A stretch of DNA of 64,000 nucleotides, from NCBI GenBank assembly GCA_011390465.1, contig JAABSH010000003.1, positions 62,001 to 126,000 on the forward strand, given 5' to 3'. Shown one piece after another: positions 42,680 to 52,951 of the stretch; position 1 is the stretch's first letter, and each line of letters begins with the position of its first letter. The DNA comes from Desulfobacteraceae bacterium. GTDB taxonomy: Bacteria > Desulfobacterota > Desulfobacteria > Desulfobacterales > Desulfosalsimonadaceae. Under the pieces are notes generated by a model. That model ran no database searches. It had not been told where the DNA came from and saw only the letters and a list, made by a program, of their open reading frames with translations. Made by a program: the position numbers and the translations under genes.

Positions 42680-42777
42680 TGGCGGAAGTGCATGGGAATC
42701 GAACCCACCCGGGACGGTTTTAACGCCCCACACCGGATTTGAAGTCCGGGAGCCCCACCAGTGAGCTGCGCACTTCC
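42680..42777 (-). tRNA. selC: tRNA-Sec (anticodon UCA)
   Basis: 98 nt including an encoded CCA. The acceptor stem is 8 bp (GGAAGTGC / GCACTTCC), longer than in normal tRNAs. The D-arm is long, the anticodon loop CUUCAAA carries UCA (bases 42742-42740) and there is a long variable arm (GTGGGGCGTTAAAACC...), followed by GGTTCGATTCC in the T-arm. These are the hallmarks of bacterial selenocysteine tRNA, charged with serine by SerRS and converted by SelA. It provides the decoding tRNA for the UGA codons in the hdrA-like and mvhD genes of this window. No selA, selB or selD is visible here. Confidence 0.96.
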
Positions 42778-42842
42778 GTTATCCGTTTTCTAATCGTAGT
42801 CCCTGGCAGATGTCAATAAATTATTAAAGGGAAATATTCAAA

Positions 42843-43997
42843 ATGACCATAAACCGAAGCCGGCTGGCAGACACGTTTATGTCGCTGGCATCCATTGACA
42901 GTGTCTCACGGCATGAAGCCCGGATGGCAGATGAAATCCGCGGCATATTATCGCCGTTGGCCGAAGAAATTTTCACTGACACGGCCGGGCAGGCAGTGGG
43001 CAGCGACAGCAATAATCTTGTGATTAAAATCAGCGGCAACCGGGACGTGCCGCCCCTGCTCCTGAACGCGCACATGGATACGGTGGAACCCGGTATCGGC
43101 GTAAGGCCGCGGTTGAAAGACGGCATATTCACCAGTGACGGCACCACCGTCCTGGGCGCGGATGACAAAAGCGCCATTGCCATTATCATTGAAACCGTGC
43201 GCATGCTTAAAGAAAACAACCTGCCCCACGGCCCCCTGGAGATCGTGATTACCATTTGCGAGGAAATCGGGTTGCTGGGGGCCAAACACCTTGATTTTAA
43301 TCTGATTTCCGCAACATACGGATATGCCCTGGACACGGCGGATACCGAGGGCATTGTCATCCGGGCGCCCGGGGCCAACCGGTTTGAAGTTGTTGTCCAT
43401 GGCAAAGCCGCCCATGCCGGCGCAGACCCGGAAAACGGTATCAACGCCATTCTTCTGGCCAGTCAGGCAGTGGCCGGCCTGCCCTTAGGCCGGATTGACG
43501 CGGAAACCACCTGCAATATCGGTACCATGGAAGCGCGCGGCGCCACCAATATTGTGCCGAACCGGGTGCGCTTAAGCGGCGAAGTGCGGAGTCATGATGC
43601 GGCAAAACTGGCGGAGATCACCCGCCGGATCAAGGCCGCGTTTGAAACCGTGGTGGAAAACTTTCGAAAGGAAAACGCTACCGGGGACCTGCCGCGGGTG
43701 GAATTTCATGTGGAAAATGATTTTCACCGCACCGCCATTCCAGAAGATCACCCTGTGGTGGCCCTGGCGGAAACCGCTGCCGCCCGCCTGGGCCGGCCCA
43801 TGCGATGCCGGCAGTCCGGGGGCGGTTCCGACGCCAATGTGTTTTTTCAAAACGGTCTTATGGTGGGGGTGCTCGGTACGGGTATGCGGGATATTCACAC
43901 GGTAAGGGAATCCATAGCCCTGGCGGACATGGAAAAAACCGTGGCCCTGCTGCTTGAGATAATCAGCATTCATGCCCGGGGAGGCGCGGATCAATGA
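42843..43997 (+). CDS. M20-family zinc peptidase (PepT-like)
   Basis: 384-aa cytosolic metallopeptidase. First metal site His77-x-Asp79 (NAHMDTVEPG); bridging Asp in VLGADDKSA (about 107-108); catalytic Glu140-Glu141 (TICEEIGLLGAKHL); dimerisation domain with VVVHGKAAHAGADP. The pattern is that of tripeptidase T/YqjE-like enzymes. ATG lies 7 nt after a weak AAAGGGA. It overlaps larC by 4 bp, so the two are translationally coupled even though no metabolic link is obvious. Confidence 0.9.
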   Translation: MTINRSRLADTFMSLASIDSVSRHEARMADEIRGILSPLAEEIFTDTAGQAVGSDSNNLVIKISGNRDVPPLLLNAHMDTVEPGIGVRPRLKDGIFTSDGTTVLGADDKSAIAIIIETVRMLKENNLPHGPLEIVITICEEIGLLGAKHLDFNLISATYGYALDTADTEGIVIRAPGANRFEVVVHGKAAHAGADPENGINAILLASQAVAGLPLGRIDAETTCNIGTMEARGATNIVPNRVRLSGEVRSHDAAKLAEITRRIKAAFETVVENFRKENATGDLPRVEFHVENDFHRTAIPEDHPVVALAETAAARLGRPMRCRQSGGGSDANVFFQNGLMVGVLGTGMRDIHTVRESIALADMEKTVALLLEIISIHARGGADQ

Positions 43998-45154
43998 TTG
44001 CCTATTTTGACTGTTTTGCCGGCATCAGCGGGGACATGACCCTGGGCGCTTTCGTGGACGCGGGCGTTGACGCAAACTGGCTGGAAAAAACCCTGAAAGA
44101 CCATTTGATAAAGGATTTTGATCTGGCGGTTTCAACGGTTTCCAAAATGGGCATATCGGCCCGGAAAGTGGATGTGCTGGTGCATGGCCGGGCGGAACGA
44201 AACTATGCCGATATCCAGGCGATGATTTGCGGCTGCGGCCTGCCGGATGCGGTAAAAGACACAAGTCTTGCCATTTTTGAAAAACTGGCCGTCAGCGAGG
44301 CAAAAATTCACGGGTGTCCCAAAGCCCATGTGCATTTTCATGAAGTGGGCGGGGTGGATGCCATTGTGGACATTGTGGGTGCGGCCCTGTGCGTTCATTA
44401 TCTGGGGCTGAGCCGTATCCGTGCGTCAAAAATTCCCCTGGGCAGCGGGTTTGTTTCCTGCACCCACGGCATCCTGCCGGTGCCGGCCCCGGCCACAGCG
44501 GATATTTTAAAAGATGTTCCGGTTTACGGAACAGATGATCCGGTTGAACTGGTGACCCCCACGGGTGCCGCCATTATCACAACCCTGGCAACGGGTTTCG
44601 GCCCCATGCCGGATATGCAGGTATCAAAAATCGGTTATGGCGCCGGCACCCGGGAGCTTAAATCCCGGCCCAATCTGCTGCGCGTTTTTACCGGCCCATT
44701 GCCGAAAAATGCGGATATCGTCACCATGGTTGAAACCACCATTGACGACATGAATCCTGAAGTGTTCGGGTTTTTGATGGAGCAGCTGTTTGCGGACGGG
44801 GCCCTGGATGTGTATCTGATTCCGGTGTTTATGAAGAAAAATCGCCCCGGCACCCTGCTTCAGGTGCTGTGCCGTGAGAATACCAAAGAAACCCTGATCC
44901 GGCGGATTCTTACGGAATCCACCACCCTGGGGGTCCGGTGCCACAGCGTGGAACGCCGCCTGCTTCACCGGGAAAGCGTGTGCCTGAAAACCCCCTATGG
45001 TGAGGTGAGTGCCAAAAAAGTTTTTGGCCCGGACGGGCAGATCCGGATTGTGCCGGAATATGAGGTGTGCCGGCAAATTGCCCGGGAAAAAGAGATTCCC
45101 ATCCGCACGGTTTACCAGACCATTGGCCAACATGCTGAAAATCTGATGAAATGA
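43994..45154 (+). CDS. larC: LarC, nickel-pincer cofactor insertion enzyme
   Basis: 386-aa protein of the LarC (former DUF111) family. It begins with IAYFDCFAGISGDMTLGAF and has the HFHEVGGVDAIVDIVGAA metal-binding stretch, PVPAPATADIL and ELVTPTGAA. LarC cytidylylates and inserts nickel into the pincer nucleotide cofactor used by lactate racemase and related LarA-type enzymes (established). LarB, LarE and a LarA-type apoenzyme are not in this window, so the other steps must be encoded elsewhere. It is coupled to the M20 peptidase by an ATGA overlap. Confidence 0.92.
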   Translation: MIAYFDCFAGISGDMTLGAFVDAGVDANWLEKTLKDHLIKDFDLAVSTVSKMGISARKVDVLVHGRAERNYADIQAMICGCGLPDAVKDTSLAIFEKLAVSEAKIHGCPKAHVHFHEVGGVDAIVDIVGAALCVHYLGLSRIRASKIPLGSGFVSCTHGILPVPAPATADILKDVPVYGTDDPVELVTPTGAAIITTLATGFGPMPDMQVSKIGYGAGTRELKSRPNLLRVFTGPLPKNADIVTMVETTIDDMNPEVFGFLMEQLFADGALDVYLIPVFMKKNRPGTLLQVLCRENTKETLIRRILTESTTLGVRCHSVERRLLHRESVCLKTPYGEVSAKKVFGPDGQIRIVPEYEVCRQIAREKEIPIRTVYQTIGQHAENLMK

Positions 45155-45225
45155 CCCGCCTTCGCCGGCAGAGGGTCGTGCAACAATGCCTTGACAGAAC
45201 CCCTGTCCGCATATAGAAACAGAGC

Positions 45226-45687
45226 ATGAAAATCAGCGAAAAATTTATTATCGGCGCGGCCACCGGCGGCTGGATCGGGTTTTTGCCTTTTTCGCCGGGC
45301 ACCTTTGGCTCGCTTCCCGGCATTTTGCTGTTTTACGGGATCGCCGGTATTCCTTTTGCCGCATCATTGGTGCTTGTGGCGGCTTTGATTGCGGCAGCGG
45401 TCTGGATTGCGGGGGCCGCGGAAAACCTGCTGGCGGCAAAAGATCCCGGATGCATAGTGATTGATGAAATCGCCGGCATGGGGGTGACCTTTCTGGGGGT
45501 GTCCTTCAGCATGGAAGCCGCCATTATCGGGTTTATGGTTTTCCGATTTTTTGATATTTTAAAACCCTTTCCGGTTCGGTATCTGGAAAAGCGCCTGTCC
45601 GGCGGTCTGGGCGTGGTAATGGATGATGTGGCCGCCGGCATCATGAGCAATATCGTGCTGCACGTGATACTGGTGGTGATAAAATGA
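45226..45687 (+). CDS. pgpA: phosphatidylglycerophosphatase A
   Basis: 153-aa inner-membrane phosphatase that removes phosphate from phosphatidylglycerophosphate. Motifs are FLPFSPGTFGSLPG, the acidic CIVIDEIAGM, FRFFDILKPFPVRYLE and GVVMDDVAAGI, with three to four hydrophobic segments. Length is normal. It overlaps thpR by 4 bp and begins a small run leading to recA and alaS. Confidence 0.93.
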   Translation: MKISEKFIIGAATGGWIGFLPFSPGTFGSLPGILLFYGIAGIPFAASLVLVAALIAAAVWIAGAAENLLAAKDPGCIVIDEIAGMGVTFLGVSFSMEAAIIGFMVFRFFDILKPFPVRYLEKRLSGGLGVVMDDVAAGIMSNIVLHVILVVIK

Positions 45688-46280
45688 CAGACAGCCCCAC
45701 ATCCCTTATCCGAACCTTTGTTGCGGTAAAAGTGCCGGATACGGTGATAAACCAGATTGCCGGACTGCAAAAAGAAATAAAGCGTGAGAGATTTTCGGCC
45801 CGGTGGACCCGGCCGGAAACCATTCATTTAACCCTGAAGTTTTTAGGGGATATTGCCCGAAAGGACGTTGATCCGGTGTGCCAGAAGGTGGCGGCGGCCG
45901 CGGCGGGGCATGCTCCCGTTACCCTTTGCGCCAGCGGGGCCGGGTGTTTTCCGTCTGTCCGGAAGGCCCGGGTGCTGTGGACCGGGATTGCCGGCGAAAC
46001 AGATCGCCTGGCCCGTCTGCACCAGGCTGTGGACCGGCAGCTTCATGAACTCGGATTTGCGCCTGACCCGCGGCGGTTTACCGGACATCTGACCCTGGCC
46101 CGTTTCAAGAACCGGTTCGGGAGCCGGGTGGATGCGGAAGCCCTGATCAATATGATGACCCAATATGCACACTGGCGGTCGGATGAATTTACCGCGGATG
46201 CGGTGTATGTGATGCAAAGCGATTTGACCCCATCCGGCCCGATATACAGGGAGCTTTCCAGGATTTCCCTCGACGGATAA
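45684..46280 (+). CDS. thpR: RNA 2',3'-cyclic phosphodiesterase (2H family)
   Basis: 198-aa cytosolic enzyme of the LigT/ThpR family. The two catalytic His-x-Thr motifs are visible as HLTLKFLGD (His48) and HLTLARFK (His135). The family opens 2',3'-cyclic phosphates on RNA ends. Length is usual. The neighbours pgpA (4-bp overlap) and recA (64 bp) agree with the position often seen for this gene near recA/cinA in bacteria. Confidence 0.92.
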   Translation: MTDSPTSLIRTFVAVKVPDTVINQIAGLQKEIKRERFSARWTRPETIHLTLKFLGDIARKDVDPVCQKVAAAAAGHAPVTLCASGAGCFPSVRKARVLWTGIAGETDRLARLHQAVDRQLHELGFAPDPRRFTGHLTLARFKNRFGSRVDAEALINMMTQYAHWRSDEFTADAVYVMQSDLTPSGPIYRELSRISLDG

Positions 46281-46344
46281 TTAATATTCCGGTATTATCA
46301 ACAGATAACTTCTTTCAGCAGAAAAAAACATAAAGGAGGCCCCT

Positions 46345-47424
46345 ATGACCAGAAGCATGGACAAAGAAAAGGCTGTGGAATCCGCCATCACACAGATTGA
46401 ACGTCAGTTCGGCAAGGGTTCCATCATGAAACTGGGCGGAAAGGCCATTGTCCAGGTTCCCGTGATTCCCACCGGCTCTCTGGCCCTGGACAAAGCCCTC
46501 GGCGTCGGCGGCATTCCCCGGGGCCGGGTGACGGAAATATACGGCCCGGAATCTTCCGGTAAAACCACCCTGGCCCTGCATGTGGTGGCCGAAGCCCAGA
46601 AACAGGGCGGTATTGCCGCGTTTATCGACGCGGAGCATGCATTAGACACCGCCTATGCCAGAAAGCTTGGTGTGAATTGTGATGAGCTTCTGGTATCCCA
46701 GCCCGATACCGGTGAGCAGGCCCTTGAAATCGCGGACATGCTGGTGCGGAGCGGGGCCATTGATGTGCTGGTGATTGACTCTGTGGCAGCCCTGGTGCCC
46801 CGGGCCGAGATTGAAGGGGAAATGGGCGACTCCCACATGGGGCTTCAGGCCCGGCTTATGTCCCAGGCCCTGCGGAAACTCACCGGCACCATCAGCAAGA
46901 CCATGACCTCGGTGATTTTCATCAACCAGATCCGCATGAAAATCGGGGTCATGTTCGGCAATCCGGAAACCACCACCGGCGGCAATGCCCTGAAATTCTA
47001 TTCCTCCGTGCGTATTGAAATCCGCCGGATATCGTCCATCAAAGACGGCCAGGAAGAGATGGGCAACCGCACCCGGGCCAAGGTGGTGAAAAACAAAATG
47101 GCCCCGCCGTTCAAAAAAGCGGAATTCGACATCATGTATGGCGAGGGGATTTCCAGCACCGGCGAGCTGCTGGACATGGGCGTGGAAGCCAATGTGATCG
47201 AAAAAAGCGGGTCCTGGTATTCCTATGAAGGGGAACGCATCGGCCAGGGCCGGGAAAATGTGAAAAAGTTTTTCAAGGAAAATGATGAAATGTTTCAGCG
47301 GCTGCTGCTGAAGGTAAAAACCGCCATCGGACTGGCCGGGGATGCGGAAAATCCCCCGGCTGCAAAGACCGCTGATCCGGCGGAAGTTACGGCGGAAGCC
47401 GCGGCGGAAGCCAAATCCAAATAA
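46345..47424 (+). CDS. recA: RecA recombinase
   Basis: 359-aa homologous-recombination ATPase and SOS co-protease. Walker A GPESSGKT (67-74), Walker [11 protein letters not shown], the MAW-like loop [21 protein letters not shown] and the C-terminal domain are all present. A strong ribosome site (AAAGGAGG) precedes ATG. The 64-bp upstream gap is too short to show a clear SOS box. The extreme C-terminus is Ala/Glu-rich ([10 protein letters not shown]). It is followed 14 bp later by alaS, a conserved recA-alaS order in many bacteria. Confidence 0.98.
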   Translation: MTRSMDKEKAVESAITQIERQFGKGSIMKLGGKAIVQVPVIPTGSLALDKALGVGGIPRGRVTEIYGPESSGKTTLALHVVAEAQKQGGIAAFIDAEHALDTAYARKLGVNCDELLVSQPDTGEQALEIADMLVRSGAIDVLVIDSVAALVPRAEIEGEMGDSHMGLQARLMSQALRKLTGTISKTMTSVIFINQIRMKIGVMFGNPETTTGGNALKFYSSVRIEIRRISSIKDGQEEMGNRTRAKVVKNKMAPPFKKAEFDIMYGEGISSTGELLDMGVEANVIEKSGSWYSYEGERIGQGRENVKKFFKENDEMFQRLLLKVKTAIGLAGDAENPPAAKTADPAEVTAEAAAEAKSK

Positions 47425-47438
47425 AAAACGGGGGATGA

Positions 47439-50069
47439 ATGACAGGCGACGAAATACGCAGGATTTTTTTTGAATATTTTAAGGAAAAAGGCCATCACTG
47501 GGTCCGGAGCGCTTCCGTGGTGCCCCAGGATGATCCCACCCTGCTGTTTACCAATGCGGGCATGGTGCAGTTCAAGCGGACTTTTCTGGGGGAGGAGCGG
47601 CGGGATTACACCCGGGCCGTGACATCCCAGAAATGCATCCGGGCCGGGGGAAAGCACAATGATCTTGAAAATGTGGGATACACGGCCCGGCACCATACGT
47701 TTTTTGAAATGCTGGGAAATTTTTCTTTTGGCGATTATTTTAAAAAACAGGCCATCGCCTATGCATGGGATGTCCTGGTCGGCAAATTCCACCTGCCGCC
47801 GGATAAATTATATGTTTCCGTGTATTTTGATGATGACGAGGCCTATAAGATCTGGCACCAGGAGATCGGCGTTCCCGAAGATCACATTGTGCGGCTTGGG
47901 GAAAAAGACAATTTCTGGTCCATGGGAGACACCGGCCCCTGCGGCCCCTGTTCCGAGATACTGATTGACCGGGGCGCGGAATTCGGCTGCAACAGCGATA
48001 CCTGCGCGCCAGGCTGCGACTGCGACCGGTATCTGGAGATCTGGAACCTGGTGTTTATGCAGTTTAACCGGGATGAAACCGGAAAAATGACGCCCCTTCC
48101 CCGGCCCAGCATTGACACCGGCATGGGCCTGGAGCGCATTGCCGCGGTGATTCAGAACGTGCCCACCAATTATGACACGGATCTGTTCATGCCCATCATG
48201 CGAAAAATTGAAGCCCTGTCCGGCCGCAATCTCGGCACGGATGCGGCAACGGACGTGGCCATGAAGGTGATTGCGGATCACTCCCGGGCCGGGGCGTTTA
48301 TGGTGGGCGACGGGGTGCTGCCGTCCAATGAAGGCCGGGGATATGTGCTGCGCCGCATTCTGCGCCGGGCCATCCGCTATGGCCGCAATATTGCGCTCAC
48401 TGAATCGTTTTTGCACGAAACCGTGGCCACTGTTTTTGAAGTGATGCAAGCAGGCTATCCGGAACTCATGGAGGACCGGGCTTTTATCACCAATGTGATT
48501 AAAAATGAGGAACTGCGGTTTTCCGAAACCCTGGACAACGGGATGAAACTGCTCAATGAAACCATTGCCCGGATGAAGGAAAAAGGGGAAACCACAGTGC
48601 CGGGGGATGTGATTTTCAAACTCTACGACACCTATGGGTTTCCCGTGGATATTGTCCGGGATGTGGTAAGAGACAGCCGTCTGGATCTGGATATGGCGGG
48701 CTATGAGCAGGCCATGGCGGATCAGCGGGAAAAGTCCCGGGCCAGGGTGACGTTTTCAAATCTTTCCGATGCGTATAAAAATTTCACCGCAAAAATGGAC
48801 AGACTGCCTGTTTTTACAGGCTATGACCGGGTTCAGGACACCTCTGAAATTCTGCTGCTGGTGGTGGACGGGGCAGCCGCGGAAACCGCGGATGCCGGGC
48901 AGATGGTTGATGTGGTGACCGGCAAAACCCCGTTTTACGCGGAGTCCGGGGGCCAGGTGGGGGACAGGGGAGAAATCAGCGGCAAGGGTTTCCGGATCTT
49001 TGTTCAAAATACCATAAAAGATCCCACCGGGCTTATCATTCACAAAGGCAAAGTGGCCTCAGGGCCGGTGCGCACCGGGGATGCGGCGGTACTGGTTGTG
49101 GACAGGGAAAAGCGAAACGCCACGGCCGCCAATCACACGGCCACCCATCTGCTGCACGCGGCGTTGCGCAAGGTGCTGGGGGATCATGTGCGTCAGGCCG
49201 GGAGCCATGTGGGGCCGGACCGGCTGCGGTTTGACTTTACCCATTTTTCCCAGGTGGATGCAAGCACCCTTGATGAAATTGAAACCCTGGTCAATTGCCG
49301 GGTCAGGGACAATATTCAGGTGAATATCACTGAAATGTCCGCGGATGAGGCCTTTAAAAGCGGGGCCATGGCCCTGTTTGAAGAAAAATACGGGGATGTG
49401 GTGCGGGTGATTTCCCTGGATACCTTCAGCAAGGAGTTGTGCGGCGGCACCCATACGGATCTCACCGGCAATATCGGATTGTTTAAAATTATCAGTGAAT
49501 CCAGCGTGGCCTCCGGGGTGCGGCGCATTGAAGCCCTGACCGGCGGTGCGGCGCTCAGCCATGTCCAGGCCGCCGTGAAAATATTGCAGGAGACGGCCGG
49601 GCTGGTCAGGGAACGGCCGGAAAATCTGAAACAACGGGTGGAGACGGTTCTTGCCAGCCAGCGGTCCCTTGAAAAGGAAGTGGAAAAATTAAAATCCCGG
49701 ATGGCGGCCAAGTCTGCGGATGCCATTGAACAGGACGTGCGCACAATCAACGGCATCAGCGTGGTGGCCAAAAAGGTGACGGTGGATAATCCTGCGGCCT
49801 TGCGGGATCTGGCGGATAAATTCCGGGATAAAATCACATCCGGCGTGGTGGTGCTGGGCGCGGAGAATGGCGGAAAAGCCCTGCTCATTGCGGTGGTGAC
49901 CAAAGATCTGCTGGACCGTTTTCATGCCGGCAATATCATCAAAGCGGTGGCGGCAGTGGTGGGCGGCGGCGGCGGGGGCCGGCCGGATATGGCCCAGGCC
50001 GGCGGATCAAAACCGGAAAACCTGGACGCGGCCATGGAAAAGGTGGCTGAGATTGTGGGAGGGGAGTGA
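47439..50069 (+). CDS. alaS: alanyl-tRNA synthetase
   Basis: 876-aa class II synthetase that charges tRNA-Ala. Domains in order are: aminoacylation core ([29 protein letters not shown]), tRNA-recognition region, editing domain with metal ligands [11 protein letters not shown] and [10 protein letters not shown], a coiled coil (about 730-760) and a C-terminal Ala domain with a Gly run. The core has an extra Cys-rich segment ([18 protein letters not shown]) common in some AlaRS. The stop is directly followed by a tandem array, with no recognisable terminator. Confidence 0.98.
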   Translation: MTGDEIRRIFFEYFKEKGHHWVRSASVVPQDDPTLLFTNAGMVQFKRTFLGEERRDYTRAVTSQKCIRAGGKHNDLENVGYTARHHTFFEMLGNFSFGDYFKKQAIAYAWDVLVGKFHLPPDKLYVSVYFDDDEAYKIWHQEIGVPEDHIVRLGEKDNFWSMGDTGPCGPCSEILIDRGAEFGCNSDTCAPGCDCDRYLEIWNLVFMQFNRDETGKMTPLPRPSIDTGMGLERIAAVIQNVPTNYDTDLFMPIMRKIEALSGRNLGTDAATDVAMKVIADHSRAGAFMVGDGVLPSNEGRGYVLRRILRRAIRYGRNIALTESFLHETVATVFEVMQAGYPELMEDRAFITNVIKNEELRFSETLDNGMKLLNETIARMKEKGETTVPGDVIFKLYDTYGFPVDIVRDVVRDSRLDLDMAGYEQAMADQREKSRARVTFSNLSDAYKNFTAKMDRLPVFTGYDRVQDTSEILLLVVDGAAAETADAGQMVDVVTGKTPFYAESGGQVGDRGEISGKGFRIFVQNTIKDPTGLIIHKGKVASGPVRTGDAAVLVVDREKRNATAANHTATHLLHAALRKVLGDHVRQAGSHVGPDRLRFDFTHFSQVDASTLDEIETLVNCRVRDNIQVNITEMSADEAFKSGAMALFEEKYGDVVRVISLDTFSKELCGGTHTDLTGNIGLFKIISESSVASGVRRIEALTGGAALSHVQAAVKILQETAGLVRERPENLKQRVETVLASQRSLEKEVEKLKSRMAAKSADAIEQDVRTINGISVVAKKVTVDNPAALRDLADKFRDKITSGVVVLGAENGGKALLIAVVTKDLLDRFHAGNIIKAVAAVVGGGGGGRPDMAQAGGSKPENLDAAMEKVAEIVGGE

Positions 50070-50222
50070 AGTTCAAAGCTCAAAGGTGAAAGGTGAAAGG
50101 TGAAAGCTAAAAGTTCGAAGGTGAAAGGTGAAAGTTCGAAGGTGAAAGGTGAAAGTTCGAAGCTGAAAGCTGAAAGCTGAAAGCTAAAAGCTGAAGGCTA
50201 AAGGCTGAAGGCTAAAGGCTGA
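50070..50222. repeat. degenerate 7-8 bp tandem array (AAAGGTG/AAAGCTG type)
   Basis: About twenty imperfect units such as GTGAAAG, CTGAAAG, TTCGAAG and CTAAAGG start at the alaS stop and drift from AAAGGTG to AAGGCTG types along the array. It is the opposite-strand version of the arrays at 56428 and 14581. Confidence 0.9.
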
Positions 50223-50250
50223 TAAACGTATTTATTTAGCTATTATTTTT

Positions 50251-50335
50251 TAAACCACAGAGGCCACGGAGATCACTGAGAAAAGACCTTGTCTGCTATC
50301 CTCTGTGATCTCCGTGAGCTCAAGTGAGCATCGCG
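50251..50335. repeat. inverted repeat (CACGGAGATCAC)
   Basis: A perfect 12-bp inverted repeat, CACGGAGATCAC (50265-50276) and GTGATCTCCGTG (50305-50316), with further imperfect CCACAGAG pairing outside. It lies between convergent alaS and htpX and could terminate transcription, though no T-run follows. Confidence 0.7.
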
Positions 50336-50384
50336 AACGGGTGGTTAAGATATTTTTTGAAAATCGCTGAGTAGTTACATCAAA

Positions 50385-51377
50385 TTACGACATATTATCC
50401 CAAAAGCGCCTGGCCTGATCGGTCATGGTGCTTTTGTTTTTTGTATCTTCGGATGTGCGAGATGTGCGGGAGGCATCATCCGTTGTAATGTCCGGTGAAA
50501 TTTCCGTTGTAATGTCCGGGGTATTGCCGGCCGCCCGGGTGCCCCGGAGTCTGGCAACGCGTTCTTCAATGGGCGGATGGGTGGAGAACAGGTTGCTCAG
50601 GTTGCGTCCGGCCAGAGGGTTTGAAATAAACATGTGGGCCGTGGCCGGTTCCGCCTGCATGGGGATTTTTCCGGAATACGCCCCCAGCTTTTCCAGGGCG
50701 CTGGCAAGCCCCTCACTGTTGCCGGTAATTTTAGCGGCTGTGGCATCTGCCAGGTATTCCCGGGACCGGGAAATGGCCATCTGGATCAGCATGGCCGCAA
50801 TGGGCGCAACGATTGCCATGGCAATCAGGCTGATAAATCCGCCGCCGCCCTCGTCATCGCCGCCCCGAAATCCGCCGAAAATGGCCGACCACTTGGCCAT
50901 GTTGGCAATCAGCATGATCGCCCCGGCCATGGTGGCGGCAATGGTGCCGATCAGGATGTCCCGGTTTTTCACATGCCCCAGTTCATGGGCCAGCACTCCG
51001 GCCAGCTCATCCGGATTCATAGTGCGCAGCAGGCCCTGGGTGACGGCCACCACGGCATTTTCCGGATTTCGGCCCGTGGCAAAGGCATTGGGCGCATCCT
51101 GGGGAATAATGTATACTTTGGGCATGGGAAGACCGGCTTCTGCGGCCAGCACTTCTACCATCCGGTACACCAGCGACGCTTCTTCCCGGGTGGCTTCCCG
51201 GGCTTTATACATTTTGAGTACAATTTTATCCGAATACCAGTAGGAAAAGAAATTCATGCCGCCGGCCAGTACCAGCGCTATGACCATGCCGGTGGTGCCG
51301 CCAAGCATTTTCCCGATCCACATGATAAAAGCGGTCATTACTGCCAGCAGCAGGGTGGTTTTTATCTGGTTGCTCAT
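50385..51377 (-). CDS. htpX: membrane zinc protease HtpX
   Basis: 330-aa inner-membrane M48 metalloprotease of envelope quality control. Two N-terminal membrane helices (about 8-45) are followed by the zinc motif HELGH (His131, Glu132, His135) and a second hydrophobic pair (about 155-200). The third ligand Glu is in [12 protein letters not shown], and [16 protein letters not shown] is conserved. ATG at 51377 (MSNQIK) is chosen over an open frame reaching 51431, since GAGGAG lies upstream. The C-terminal ~50 residues are a Thr/Asp-rich tail with [13 protein letters not shown] repeats. A palindromic element begins 31 bp upstream and probably carries or disturbs its promoter. Confidence 0.94.
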   Translation of the reverse strand: MSNQIKTTLLLAVMTAFIMWIGKMLGGTTGMVIALVLAGGMNFFSYWYSDKIVLKMYKAREATREEASLVYRMVEVLAAEAGLPMPKVYIIPQDAPNAFATGRNPENAVVAVTQGLLRTMNPDELAGVLAHELGHVKNRDILIGTIAATMAGAIMLIANMAKWSAIFGGFRGGDDEGGGGFISLIAMAIVAPIAAMLIQMAISRSREYLADATAAKITGNSEGLASALEKLGAYSGKIPMQAEPATAHMFISNPLAGRNLSNLFSTHPPIEERVARLRGTRAAGNTPDITTEISPDITTDDASRTSRTSEDTKNKSTMTDQARRFWDNMS

Positions 51378-51407
51378 TCTCTGGTCTCTCCTCGTTACTA
51401 TCGTTTC

Positions 51408-51564
51408 GTAAGCGTTCACAGGGCACCGCATCTGCTTTGTTCCCGGGCACTTGAAGTACGACGAGTACGTCTTCGTGCCCGGCGCCTCGCATCTGCGGCA
51501 CCCTGCAAACGCTTACAGACTATTGGTTTAGAAAAAATTAAAAATTTTGACCCCGTGAACGGGT
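51408..51564. repeat. palindromic element, copy A (156-157 bp)
   Basis: Begins GTAAGCGTTCACAGGG and its palindromic part ends CCCTGCAAACGCTTAC, with GTACGACGAGTACGTC at the centre. A ~45-bp tail (TTGACCCCGTGAACGGGT) follows. Copy B lies inverted at 57429-57584 and is nearly identical over the full length. Confidence 0.92.
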
Positions 51565-51750
51565 ACATAATTTCAATATGATAATACCGGTTTTGTGGGA
51601 CCGGGCGGACTCATAAAATAATCTCTGATCAGAAAAAATCAAGGGGGAGGGGATGGGGATAAACAGTTAAGCAGTTCATAATCTTTTAATCATGGAGTGT
51701 CCATGGACTATCCAAGGATAAAAATCAATTTCGATTCCGATACCGACCAT

Positions 51751-51788
51751 CGAAATCGGGATCGAAATCGGGAGCGAAATCGGGAGCG
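51751..51788. repeat. 12-bp tandem repeat (CGAAATCGGGAG)
   Basis: Three copies of CGAAATCGGG(A)(T/G) in the 300-bp gap between htpX and the DUF2804 gene. The rest of the gap (51565-51864) shows no gene. Confidence 0.75.
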
Positions 51789-51864
51789 ACGCGGATTGAC
51801 TGTGGGGATCAGGGCAGCCGCATTTGTATTTGTTTCCGGTGAGGGTCAGGAGATGAGGTAAAAT

Positions 51865-52872
51865 TTACCACTTGGCATAGTGGTCTTCAGCCCACCCGGG
51901 ACAGTTTTGAATGACGATTTCTTCGCCGCTGTCCGTGGTCAGGGTGCCGCTTAAATCTCCCATGAGCTGGGTGAATCGGGTGGCAATCAGGCCGGCATTG
52001 ATGTTTTCGGCCCGGTGTTTCTGGCCGCTAAACGTAAGGCGGATTTTTTTGTCATGGGATGAGATGGTCCAGGGATCATAGAGGTTCTCCGGATTGAAGC
52101 CAAAGCTTACGGTATCCACTTTGGTCATTTTTCCGTCAATCCAGAATGCGTTTTCTGTAAAACTGGTTTCATTGACCCCGCAGGACAGGTTCAGCCCCAA
52201 AGAGCGGCCGTCCGGCAGAATGCAGGCACTGGCGGCCCAGTTCCAGAAAGTTTGCCGGCGCATGTACCCGGCGGTCCAGTCCATGAGCCCCATGTGCGCG
52301 GCGGGCGAAAGGGGTATTTCCTGGGTTCCCACGGTGATGCGGCCGTCGACCGGGATGGGGGCGGTTTTTTCCGTATACACCCAGCCGCTGTACCCCGCTT
52401 TGGTGCAGATGCGCAAAGGGGATGTTCCGGAGCGGTCAAAGCCGAGATCTATGCTGATGGCAGTGTTTGTATTGTTGGCCCGGGCCGAGATGCGGTTGTC
52501 GCCAATGGTGATGTTGACGTTGCCGGCCTTGAATCCGGCGGAAACATCAGCCGGATTTTCCGAAATAAAGGTGCTGCTGAAAATGGGCACGGCGGTTTTT
52601 CCAACTTCCGCCAGGGTGCCTGCCCGGCGGTCATAAACATACAGAAATCCGCTGGACAGGTATTTTAAATCCACCACTGCAAGGCCTGCCATAACATCCG
52701 GACCGGTGAGGCCGAAAAACACGAATTGGTTGAATTTCAGGTTTTTAATGACGCCCGGCACCCTGGCGCCCATGGGCGTGGTCAGGGGGTAATCCCGGTA
52801 ATTGATCTGGTCGATGGGCGCGGAAAAAATACCAAAGGGCAGTTGCCCCTGATCATCAATAAGACGGGTCAT
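51865..52872 (-). CDS. DUF2804 protein
   Basis: 335-aa soluble protein of the DUF2804 family. It is beta-rich with conserved stretches such as DYPLTTPMGARVPG, KYLSSGFLYVYDRRAG, the catalytic-looking HMGLMDWTAGYMRRQTFWNW and NLSCGVNETSFTENAFW. The family resembles lipocalin-like or hydroxysteroid-acting folds, but I know of no established reaction. It is preceded by a large alpha/beta hydrolase 42 bp upstream on the same strand, so a lipid-related operon is plausible (inferred). Confidence 0.8.
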   Translation of the reverse strand: MTRLIDDQGQLPFGIFSAPIDQINYRDYPLTTPMGARVPGVIKNLKFNQFVFFGLTGPDVMAGLAVVDLKYLSSGFLYVYDRRAGTLAEVGKTAVPIFSSTFISENPADVSAGFKAGNVNITIGDNRISARANNTNTAISIDLGFDRSGTSPLRICTKAGYSGWVYTEKTAPIPVDGRITVGTQEIPLSPAAHMGLMDWTAGYMRRQTFWNWAASACILPDGRSLGLNLSCGVNETSFTENAFWIDGKMTKVDTVSFGFNPENLYDPWTISSHDKKIRLTFSGQKHRAENINAGLIATRFTQLMGDLSGTLTTDSGEEIVIQNCPGWAEDHYAKW

Positions 52873-52888
52873 GGATTCCCTTCCTTAT

Positions 52889-52951
52889 ACCTTCGAGCTT
52901 CGCGCTTTCCCCTTTCAGCTTTCACCTTTGAGCTTCCCGCTTTCCACTTCC
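52889..52951. repeat. degenerate tandem array overlapping a gene 3' end
   Basis: Units such as TTCGAGCTT, CTTTCAGCT and TTCACCTTTG run from the intergenic gap into the last ~12 codons of the hydrolase gene; its C-terminus VESGKLKGES is encoded by the array. Confidence 0.75.

Noticed and set aside
50070-50222. CRISPR array
   Set aside because: Units are 7-8 bp, contiguous and drifting, with no spacers of unique sequence and no cas genes nearby.
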